Shown here piece after piece: positions 47,007 through 64,000 of a stretch of 64,000 nucleotides of DNA; the stretch's first letter is position 1; the number at the start of each line of letters is the position of its first letter. The translations under genes and the position numbers were made by a program. The stretch comes from Amblyomma americanum (taxonomy: Eukaryota > Arthropoda > Arachnida > Ixodida > Ixodidae): the NCBI RefSeq assembly GCF_052857255.1, contig NC_135498.1:89446257-89510256 (forward strand), read 5' to 3'. The notes under the pieces are model-generated. The model had not been told where the DNA came from and made no database searches. It saw nothing but the letters and a program-made list of their open reading frames with translations.

Positions 47007-47016
47007 TATATATAAG
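47007..47016 (+). promoter_or_regulatory. TATA box of gene gamma, unit 2 (TATATATAAG)
   Basis: Same position as in unit 1 relative to the ATG at 47067. One base differs (A at 47012, T at 26731), and the unit 2 form is nearer the TATAWAAG consensus. Confidence 0.55.
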
Positions 47017-47066
47017 GCACACACTTTCCGACGAGCATAGTGCGGCGGTACGAATAATAGGCGACC

Positions 47067-53969
<6,903 letters not shown>

Positions 53970-54073
53970 GCCAGAGGTTTCTTTTTCATTGCGCAATTTT
54001 CTGCTGTCTTTGGCTGTTTGCGCTAAAAGATATCCATCGAGGCTTCTCTTACTTCGGTTGGCATTAAGTCTAC

Positions 54074-54089
54074 AATAAATGAAAATAAA
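54074..54089 (+). promoter_or_regulatory. Polyadenylation signals of gene gamma (unit 2)
   Basis: Two AATAAA hexamers as in unit 1, 105-120 bp after the stop. Confidence 0.65.
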
Positions 54090-54520
54090 ATTGAGCTGCG
54101 GAAGAAATTGTCCTGTTTCCTTACTGTATGGCTTGAAGCGGATTCATATAGGTATCGCGTTTACGTGCGGGTCTAACAAATGGCAGGCATAAAAAAATTT
54201 GGAAATCCTCAAAATGAGCACAAACAGAAGAAATAAAACTGGTGTGCATGGCATGTAATGTTAGCTAACATGAAACAAAAATTCTTGGCATGCAGACACT
54301 TAATACGCAGTAATTACTGAAGTGCTTCAATACTGATTAGAATTGATAAAACTGGTTACATGAAACCAACTGCTGCTTGCAGTTTTTCTCCTAAGTGGTT
54401 ATGTAAACAGCGCTGGGAAAAATTTCTTAAGAAGACGAAGTTTCTGCAGAATTTTTTTGGTATTCAGTCCTCTGACGTTTCCTTCCCCGCGCAAATGCTT
54501 CATTGGCATTCTACTATATA

Positions 54521-54748
54521 CCTTGGCCAATCCCCCCACGTCGGTATGTGCCATATTACTTGAGGAGAAGAAGAAGAAGAAGAAGAAGAAGAAGAAGAAG
54601 AAGAAGAAGAAGAAGAAGAAGAAGAAGAAGAAGAAGAAGAAGAAGAAGAAGAAGAAGAAGAAGAAGAAGAAGAAGAAGAAGAAGAAGAAGAAGAAGAAGA
54701 AGAAGAAGAAGAAGAAGAAGAAGAAGAAGAAGAAGAAGAAGAAGAAGG
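54521..54748 (+). repeat. LINE 3' end with long (GAA)n tail (unit 2)
   Basis: Same left end as 33905, but the GAA tract is about 61 pure triplets, against about 36 with two interruptions in unit 1. Confidence 0.8.
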
Positions 54749-55003
54749 TTTTTGGGGGCCACCAATAAGGAAGATAAGGAAAAAGAAGAATAAGAAAAAG
54801 AAGAAGGCTTTGACTTGATACGTGGAAGAAGTTCCGCTGTCAAGAGGCGCTGACGTGTTCTTGCAGGCCGCTGCTGTTTTCTGCATCTTCTGGTGGTTCC
54901 GGCTTGTTCATCCTTGGTGAGCCCGTTCTACGTTGGGGGGTTTTGGCCAAGGTGTAGTTTAAGACGCAGTTCATGTGAACCTGAGAGTGCGTTTTGCTGA
55001 GAG

Positions 55004-56312
55004 ATGTCGTTAACGTCCCCAGGTGGAGGGTCGGCAGCTTGGTTTGCCAGCTTGCCAGCCCAAAGCCTGCCACTTGAGTCTTTTCACAAAAATGGCATTG
55101 ATGCGGTTCCCGTGGCTATCGTCCCAATCGGTGAGGGTGTGATCAAAATGAAAACCCCCAAACTAATTCAACAGGAGCTAAGATCATTGACTGCCCAATA
55201 CCTGCAGATCTCTGAGGTGCGTCCATTTGGCCGTCGAGGAATTGTGTGCAAGTCCTCGGACATCGCTTGTGTTGCAGACTTGCTTAATTAAGTGCAAAAA
55301 TTTCAGCTCGCTGCCGGTGAAAGCATTCATTCCCGAGCAGCTTGCATGTGTCAAGGGTATCGTAAGAGGTGTCGACCCAGCATCGTCACCGCAAGAAATT
55401 CGACAGGAATTTCAGGATGCAGGCGTTGGGGTCCTTTCAGTCTGCCGCTGCAGTAGAGAGGTAAACGGCTCGCGTGTTGCTACTGAGTCTGTAATAAAAA
55501 CTTTTGCTGGCTTTTCCTGCCCTGCTGAACTAAAAATCTGGCCGATTGTATACCATGTGGACCCTCTAGAACCCCGCCCTCTTCAATGCACCAACTGTTG
55601 GCGGTTCGGGCATAGTGGCAAAGCATGCAAGTCGGAGACCCACTGCCGTTTATGTGGAAAAGGTCATTCTGCTGATCACTGCACCTCAGAGCAGCCTCAT
55701 TGTTGCCTCTGCAGCAACAGTCACTCAGCTGACGATGCCAACTGCGCAAAATGTAGTGAAGAGCGTAGCTTGTTGGACATTATCAAAGAGAAGCGGTGCT
55801 CAAGAGCCGATGCTTACGCTGTTCTTAACAGGAAAAAAAGATTCATATGCTAGTCGTGTGCGCGCTTCTGTTGGGGACATTGAGTCCAACTTGACTGCCT
55901 CAATTGTGACCACAGTCGAAAAGCTCCTAATAATGTAGTTGAGCGAATGCCAAACACTTTCTCTGAGGCGTTGGCTCAGTTTGTTGCAGTTCAGTCTGCG
56001 TCACCATCAACACCCGTCCTGGCAGCAACGTCTGCATCTGTTTCAGCTTCTGCAGCTAGTGCTAGCCGCTCTACATCACCTTCTGATGCTCCCTAGGTCC
56101 CACCTAGCATCTCTGTTCCTAGCAGTGAATGTCGCAGTGACATCTGCACAACAGATGTCAAACTTTCGTGCCCTACGCAGAAGCGCCGTGCTTCCTCATC
56201 ACCATCTAATTCTAGTTCTCCACAGATGAAAGCTAAAAAGGGACCACCTAAACTTCATCCCCATGTTGATATCCTTAAAGAGGCGGTTTCGGCCTCTTCA
56301 ATTGGTCAATAA
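55004..56312 (+). pseudogene. LINE ORF1, frameshifted (unit 2)
   Basis: The same frames and three zinc knuckles as at 34312-35620. The frameshift near 55280 is shared. Confidence 0.8.
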
Positions 56313-56314
56313 TC

Positions 56315-59300
56315 ATGGCAGGTATCAAAGTGTTACAATGGAATTGCCGTTCCCTCTTGTCTTCTCTTCCAGATCTAGACATACTTATTCACAAGCATAA
56401 GCCTGATATTGTACTTTTACAAGAACCGTGGTTATCAACGTAAAAATCATTTTCAATGAGAAACTTTCGAGTTTTCCGGTCAGATCGAAATGTTGGCAGG
56501 GGAGGTGGCTTGGTAACCGTGCTATCTAAAAATTTGTCATCAGGCATCTATCTCTAAGAAAATTGTTCTCCCTGACTGTGAGCTTTTAGCGATCAAAATT
56601 TCATTTCCGCATTGTGCTGATATTACAATCGCTAATGTCTATTTTCCTTTAGGTGTACACAGGACAGACTGCTTAGACAGCTTGGTGACTGGCACAAACA
56701 GTGCTGTCATCGCAGGAGATTTTAATTCTCACCATAGTGACTGGGGAAGTCGTACTGATTACTGCGACCAGCTTCTCTGGTCGTGGCTGTCTGCAAATGC
56801 TGTACGCTGCTGCAATTCTAGAGAAATAACCTTTTTGCGAGGGGTTGCTCGCTCAGCCATTGACTTAACATTATCAGCAGGTAGGCTAGATGTGACTGAT
56901 TGGTCGACAGAGGATTCGGGTACGTCTAGTGATCACTTTCCTATAACTTTCACTATCCGGTTATCTCCTCTTATAGCTAGTTGTGTAACCCATAAATTTG
57001 TCAACCACAAAATTGATAAAAATCTGATGTCCGCCTAACTTTCCTCTATAGTTAATACAAGCCGGGATGACAGAGCTCAGCAGACGGTTTCATTTTTGCA
57101 AAATGCAATAGACCACTCAATATTCGCTGTGCCCGCAGCAGCCTCTACTAAACAGCCGTCTCCTTGGTGGACAGAAGAATGTGAGAAGGCCTATCGTCGC
57201 AGAAAAGCGGCCTGGAAGAGGCTGTCCTGCAACCAGAGTACTGCTAATTGGTTAAATTACAAATTCTTCTCTGCATCTTTCAAAAGAACACTTGCAAAAG
57301 CCAAGGAGGAGTACAGCCAAAATTTAAACACATATCTTTCAAATCCTCGTCATCGGAAACCCCTGTATAGATTCATGGAACGTAACAAGAGTTCTGCCGT
57401 CCCTCTTCTCACAAGTTCAACAGTGTTATCACCACAAAAGGCTCAGGAGAGCCTGGAGTGTATTGCTCAGTGATTGGCGTTACGCTACCAGACGCAGAGA
57501 AACGTCCTTTGTGCACAATTTTACCCTCTTCAGATTATACCGAGGTTGACGCATCAGATCTCCTCTCAGTCCTGCTAATGTTGCATCCTGCAGCTCCTGG
57601 ACCAGATGGTGTCACTGTTGGTATGCTTAAAATTTTAGCCGAGGAGTTTACAAGCGCCCTCTTACATATGATCAATACTTCTCTGGAAAATGCATGGATT
57701 CCAAGCATTTGGAAGACGGCGAAAATTATTTTATTAATGAAAGATGTAGGAAAAGGATTAGTCTTAGATAATATTCGGCCAATTGCGCTGACTTCAAATT
57801 TAGTCAAATTATTAGAAAGAATAGTGCACAGTCGCCTCACAAAACATGTTCATGACATCAGCGGTCTCAGCTCAGCTCAGATTGGCTTTCGTCGTGGATG
57901 CTCTATGTGGTCCGCGCATGTGGATCTAGAGAGCAGAATCCGGCTCTCGCTACGCAGAAGAGAAGTTTCAGCTTTGGTCACTCTTGATATAGCAAAGGCC
58001 TATGACAGTGTAGAGCATACTATTTTACTTAACAGACTTGCTCAGTTACATCCTCCAGCCTACATTTATGCGTGGATATCTGAATTTCTGAAGGACAGAT
58101 TCTTTTACTGCGCCGAGGGAACCCTATGTTCAAATACATATCAATCAAGAGGTGTGCCGCAAGGATCGGTGCTATCCCCTCTGATTTTTAATATTTTGGT
58201 CTGAGGCATCCCCATTCTTCCTGATATAACAGTTTTTGTGTATGCAGATGACATAGCTTTTTTCGCCTCGGCCAGGGATATCCACTCCCTTTACCACATT
58301 CTGCAGGAATATTTGGATGTTCTTGGAATATGGTTGCAGGGTATTAATTTATCCCTGAATGTTGACAAATGCGAAGTTTTTGTATTTCCTCCGGACAGGC
58401 CTTTGCACATTTCATTAGTCCATCGCTTTCTCCACATTCCACAAGTGGAATCCGTAAAATATATGGGTGGTACTTATCACCCAGCATTAGATTGGAGCCT
58501 TCATATAAAGAACAATGCGTTTCAAGGAGAACGCGCTAGGCCGGCTGACAAGAATCACCAATAAAAAATTTGGGATGCGCCGCGACACGTTTGTTACTAT
58601 ACAAAGCCTACGTAAGACCTATACTTTAATTTGGTTGCATTCTGTTCTCTGGTAGCGCAAGCTACAAGATTCAACCCTTAATCTTACTGGAAAGGCGCGC
58701 TCTCCGCCTCGGCCTTGGTCTCCCAAAATCAGTTTCAAACGCCCTGCTTTATCTGGAAGCCCGTATCCCTGATCTAACTTCCCGTTTTCAAATTCTCACG
58801 GTGCAAACTTTCCTCAGGTCGATGGACCCAGTGACTGATGTCAGTACTCCTATTTTTGTGTCTCAGCCGGCCTTATTCTTTTCTCATCTTTGGCCACGGT
58901 AATAAATGCCACAAATTATGTTAACGCAGAACCTTTTAACACCGATTGGTGTTGATCTCAGTTCTTTGCAGTGGGTTGATGACACGCCGGCAGCAGTGGA
59001 ATTCCATTTCGACCATATCTTCCCATCTCATGCGAAACACATGCCATCAAACATTTTAAACGGTATTCTCTCGGATCACATAGAGGAATACCCCCATCAT
59101 ACGGTGCTTGCTACCGATGCCTCCGTCAACTACCAAAAAGCTGCAGTTGACATGTTTTCGCAGGATTGGGAATGGAGCTATTCTGTCCGCATCCCAGATT
59201 ATATTCCTATATTCGTTGCGGAATTTTTGGCTCTTGGAATGGCCCTTCATAAAAATCCATGCCATGTGTCTCATGTTATTATTCTCGCTGATTGCTTGTA

Positions 59301-59925
59301 GGTGTTAGCCTCCCTTGACACTTCACAAGAAGATTATTTGAGCCGTATCCTTCGGTTTTTTGTCCCATGCGCTTTGAAGGTGGTCCGTTTTGTCTGGGTC
59401 CCTGGCCGTGCTGGTATTCATTCAAATGAGGTGGCTGATTACTTAGCAAGGTCGGCTCTTGAAGGGTCAGTGACACATCCCGTCCCGAATTTCATCCTGC
59501 TGGTGATTTCCAGGTTTCAGCGGTTCCTACATATATCAGCCAGGTTACGAGATCCCTTACTAAATACTACTGACTATCAGCACTTACCATATAATTGGAA
59601 CGTCCGTTCGTGTAAATCCAGGCTGTGTAAGGTAACAATGACGCGGTTGCGGTGCAGGATTCGAAGTTTGAATTCATATCTATGCAGGTGTGGGTTGACA
59701 CCGACGATCCTACGTGACGCATGTGGGAAAGTTGAATCTTTAGACTATTTTCTCCTCTACTGCCCAATGTTCGCACTTCAGAGAAAGATCTACCTGGAGG
59801 TTCCTCTCCAGGTTAGGGCTCCCTTTATCTTTGCCAGTATTATTATCGTTTGGTGCGAACGCCAAGGGATTTGCATTGGGTTTTATTTGTGGGTTTCTCC
59901 ACGATTACATAATTGCAACTGGTAG
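56315..59925 (+). pseudogene. LINE ORF2 (unit 2)
   Basis: Same domain order as unit 1. Keeps TGG where unit 1 has TGA in the endonuclease start, and TGT where unit 1 has TGA near 56983. Has an extra TAA near 58901. The other breaks are shared. Confidence 0.85.
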
Positions 59926-60166
59926 ATTGATGTGCTAATTCTTTTAAAGTTCTACGAGCTCTTCTCTTTTCACCAAACTGCTGTCTGTTATTTAACAGTC
60001 AATATTGTTCTGTTGTTTTTATTCATTGATTTTTCAAAATTCACGATTGGTGCTACAATTTTATCGTCATCTTCCATGGAAACTTCTTTGTTTATTCTTC
60101 TACACCTGGCCAATCCCCCCGCGTGGGTATGTGCCATATACCTGGGGTGAAGTAGAAGAAGAAGAG

Positions 60167-61320
60167 GCCTATTGCAGGACCACCTAAGGTCCTTTCCCTG
60201 TCATGTTCTTATTGCTACCGATGCCTCGCAGGATCGCGAAAAGGCAGGTGTGGGAATTTTTTCGCCTTCACTGGATTGGTCTTTTTCTCTCCGTCTTCCT
60301 GACTTCACTCCAATTTTTCTGGCTAAATTACTAGCAGTAATCTTAGCCTTACGAAAATTAGAATCTACCGTTTCCCAGGTCGTGGTTATGACAGACTCTC
60401 TGTCCATATGCTCTTCCTTATCCTCACCCACTGACTCTCGGCCATTACGCCTCTTTAGGTTCCTGATTCCGCTCCATCTAAATTCGGTAAGGTTGCTTTG
60501 GGTACCCGGTCACATGGGCTTTCATGTAAATGAGGTTGCAGATTCCTTAGCAAGAGCCTCTCTCAGCGGCCCAATTGTTGCTGTCCTGCTATCGTGTGCA
60601 TATACAGCTGCGGTGAGGTTTCGCAGCTACACAATATTCCAGGAATTTGCTGCCTCGGCTCTTACATCATCTCCCGAATATCAGCATCTTCTGCATCCTT
60701 GGAGTAGCAAAGACTGGCGCTCACGCAGACTAGAGGTCTCTTTCACGCGCTTGCGTTGCCGGGTTCCCCTTCTAAATTTCTACCTTCACATATCTGGCCT
60801 GGCAGCTTCCCCACTGTGTCCTTTTTGGGCCGAACCTGAGACGATAGATCACTTCCTTCTGTTCTGCCGCCGCTTTTCTCATTTGAGGAAGCGTCTTTTG
60901 CAAATTCTATTTCATCAACTGGGCTTGCCTGTGTCTTCCGCGGTTGTTCTTTCCATTGGCGCTTCTTTGCTTGGACGAAGCGACAGGAGTGTGCGCTCTG
61001 CTGTGGAAAATTTTCTTCAAGAAACGCAGCGACTCCCATTCATTTCTTTTCCCCGCCCTCAGTCAGTACGACATTGCAACATTACAGGCATTGTGTACTA
61101 TTATGCACATTAAGCAATTGTCCCGTCTTTGATCTCCAAGTTAACTGGACCCCTTTCCTTCCCTCTTCCAATCTCTCAGACTACATACTATTACCACTCC
61201 TTTTCCCGTCAAAACTTTCCTGTATCCAGTAGTAATTAATCGCCTGTGTCTTGGCCACTCCCCCGTAGTGGGAATGTGCCAGCAACGTCTGAGGCCTTCC
61301 TTCCTTCCTTCCATTTGATG
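60167..61320 (+). mobile_element. Second LINE copy, RNase H frame intact (unit 2)
   Basis: Equivalent of 39472-40625. The 313-codon frame 60172-61113 remains open, with one conservative-looking change near the C-terminus (FSRPQ to FPRPQ). Confidence 0.8.
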
Positions 61321-62089
61321 CGGAGATACAGTTCTTGTGCAACACCTGATTTGCCATGGGTCATAGAAGAAAAAAAGGGCGCCCTGCAATATCTGGTCTG
61401 TTCTTTTTTTAGTTTGTTCCATGTGTTGATTGCCTCATGTGATTGCTGACTTTGCCGTTTTTTCGGACGCTTTTATATATGTGTTTTCCTCTTTACTCTA
61501 TCGTACCTGTCCCGTCATCTGTAGCAGTGCAGTGTTATGGCCATGAAGGCATATTGACAATACTGGAGGCCCTGGATCCCCGGTGTTAAGTTCAAAGATC
61601 TGTTGTTTTTCCGCACCACTTTGAGGCAGCCTTTTCAGGTTCTTTTTTTGCAGTTAACAAAAAATAATGTGTCTATTTTTGTGACTCAAAGAAAATGAAG
61701 ATTCCTTCGGAAGCGCGTTGTTACATATTTTGATGCCTCAGTGGCGCAGGGACCGGTTTCTTCTTCCGATATTACACATGCAAGTAATCCTCAAATTTGC
61801 GTTGCCTTTCACCATAGGGACCCCGGTGGGAGAGGCTTGGGGAAGGGGGCACTGTCGCGAATCTTGGCTCCCCCTAATGAAAAACCCTGCGCACGCCAGC
61901 GTTCATAGTTTTTGCTTCTTTCCAGTATCTCCTGAGTGGCAGTGGCATACTTACCCGAAAGAGACATGAGTTTGCTTGATAATTTTGTTTTGCTTATCTT
62001 TATTCGGAAACCAGGTAAGAAATTGTCTTGAAAACCTGACACCCATTTCGCTTGCCTCATTTGTTGGTAAGTGAATAGAGGACGTCATT

Positions 62090-63232
62090 CAGACTCCTAG
62101 AACAGAAGGAACTTTACCCTAACACGATGATCGGATTCAGGACACATCTTTCTGCAAGCGACGTTATGCTTCAACTTAAAGAGCAAGTGCTAGACAGCCA
62201 AATGGCAGATACGAGAGCAATAGTCGGCCTAGACGTGGTCAAGCCATACTAGAACGCCTAGAAACTCTAATGTTGGAAGAAAGGTGTACAACTACGTCAA
62301 GAACTTTCAAACTGAACAGTTACTCTCAGGCTAGGAGGGAAGGAAGCGAATGGCATAAGGGTGGGCAACAAAGGTACTCCCCAAGGCTCGGTCCTATTGC
62401 CAACACTCTTGAACACTGCAATGATTGGTCTACCGGAGAAACTCGCAGGTACAGAAGGACTCAACCACACAATATACGCGGACGACCTCACCCTCTGGGT
62501 TACCAGAGGCAATAACTTGCACATCGAAAGTACCCTTCAAAGAGCGATCGAGGAAATTGAGTCGTACTTAAAACAAGTAGGACTGAAATGTTTTGCCGAC
62601 AGATTGGAAGCGCTCTTCCTTGCCCCGGAAAACCGACAAAGAAAGCCCCATGAACATGAGATTAAGCTAAGGGTAAACAGGTACAAATACCTTCAGGAGA
62701 CGTGATAAGAGTACTGGGTTTTAGGCTACAGTAACACACAAACAATACAGAAACTCGAAAGGTGTGTAGGCCAGACATGTATGCTACTCAAACCTCTTGA
62801 GACAATGTCAATCGTTCAATTCAGTGGAATCACACAGGTGGCACCGTACCTAAGGCTAGAGAAAGCAGAAAAGAACAAGGCTGAAATTCTAATCAGGCAA
62901 GTCATCAAAACCGCCTTGGGCCTCCCCCCATACACATCCACCGTGAACATTCTGAACATGGTGATTTCTAACAGACTAGACGGCCTCATTAAGGCTACCA
63001 GAGTGGCGCAACAACAAAGACTCCTACGTTGCCATCCGGGGCTAAACATACTAGAAAAACTGGGCTTTGAATCTCGAGCGAGGCTCAAACACATCGAGAA
63101 TATCCCAGCAGACTTAAGGAAGAAAATCAGAAACCCACTACTCACAAGGAACATGCGCCCGGGTAGACGAAACCATGAGGGTAGACAAAAGCAAAGAGCG
63201 AAAGAGCTACAGAAAAAATTTGATGGTGGTTA
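62090..63232 (+). pseudogene. I-type LINE RT fragment (unit 2)
   Basis: Equivalent of 41395-42537, with the YADD block at about 62470. Confidence 0.8.
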
Positions 63233-63765
63233 GCTCTGGTCAACCTTGGTCGAAAGGAAAAAGCTGCATCTCCGTGGCTACGATTGTGGTCGAGCGACTG
63301 GCGGTTTCCTAAGATAGCCTTACTGATACACACACATTAGTAGGCATTTTTTTATTTGTTAAACATCTTGCTTCCTTCGAAACGACATTAAAGGAACTCA
63401 CACAATTGATGCAACTGAATGCGATAGCATGAACTTTGTGTCTTGAGCGTTCCTCGCTTGATGCGACCTTGCTGCGGTGGTTGAGATCTCCCTGCGTTCC
63501 GTTCCACTCCGAGCACATCAGCGGACGCTTCAATGCGCCTTTTTTGCGAACCAAGGGTGACCGCACCTTGCACAGGACACGGTTAATTGGGGAGATATGG
63601 GAGTGGTATTTGTCCTGTAGGGGGCGTAGTGAGGCGCTTAAGAAATGCGATTGGCAGTGACTATATGAGAGCTCTTAGAATCCCTCTTAAGTAGATCCCA
63701 CTTCTTAAAGACTGAAATATCCCTGTGGGCCCAAGAACTAATACACGAGCTTACGTTTAGGGGAT

Positions 63766-64000
63766 GTAAAGAATAATTAAGCACAGTGTACACAATTTAC
63801 CGCAAGAAAATATCAAGAACCACCGTTTGCCGTGCAGTTAGTGACGAAAAGCAAACTGCAGACTGGTGATTTATTATGGTTTAAATACTTGTAGTCACGC
63901 ATAGAGAATTCTCTATCTCATTGGACGAATTCAAAACGACAATTTTTTGTGGTTTTCATTGGCGCCTGTCTCGTTTGAAGTTTTTAGAGCTGCTTACAAT
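63766..64000. other. Unique flank after the duplication
   Basis: AT-rich, without a coding frame or repeat recognised. It would have followed the single ancestral unit. Confidence 0.4.

Larger units (their letters stand above)
54749..60166 (+). mobile_element. Near full-length LINE with RNase H, inactivated (unit 2)
   Basis: Equivalent of 34058-39471. Its 3' GAA-rich tail has one more GAA unit. Shared stops show that it was already dead before duplication. Confidence 0.85.

Overview
The window looks like nuclear DNA of a hard (ixodid) tick. The evidence is repeated copies of a tRNA-headed SINE that I recognise as the tick Ruka type, together with degenerate Ty3/gypsy, I/R1-type LINE and Penelope-like elements, long microsatellites, spliced exons with GT/AG borders and AATAAA signals. 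No bacterial-style operon is present. Everything is read by eye; no database search was run.

Layout. Bases 1-22,600 are mostly transposon debris. They hold Ruka-like SINEs (one nested in another with a 10-bp target duplication), a likely functional tRNA-Ala(TGC) gene at 2449-2520, a family of TATA-bearing repeats with GCGAAAGCTT ends, a degraded I-type LINE, a 23-bp perfect inverted-repeat element, and several (TA)n arrays joined to a second tRNA-headed SINE family. An almost complete but broken gypsy element (11079-16161, with LTRs, a PBS and a gag/pol wreck) is followed by a truncated gypsy on the other strand (16228-18810).

Bases 22788-63765 are a direct tandem duplication. Unit 1 (22788-43068) and unit 2 (43069-63765) are nearly identical. 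They differ by sparse substitutions, microsatellite lengths and a private 300-bp tandem duplication in unit 2. The junction shows about 2 bp of microhomology. Each unit carries, in order: a candidate first exon and a cysteine-rich terminal exon (gene 'beta'); a four-exon gene for a small secreted cysteine-rich protein (gene 'gamma', 116 residues, intact in both units); and a chain of LINEs joined through GAA-rich tails. A third terminal exon with the same cysteine spacing ('alpha') lies across the left breakpoint.

Main interpretation. The non-transposon content is a small cluster of related, apparently tick-specific secreted peptide genes (terminal exon pattern P-[NS]...C-x4-C-x4-C) that has been expanded by a recent 20-kb tandem duplication. 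The two gamma copies differ in one residue (Asp/His at the start of exon 4) and in one TATA-box base. A false haplotype duplication in the assembly is the main alternative to a real duplication.
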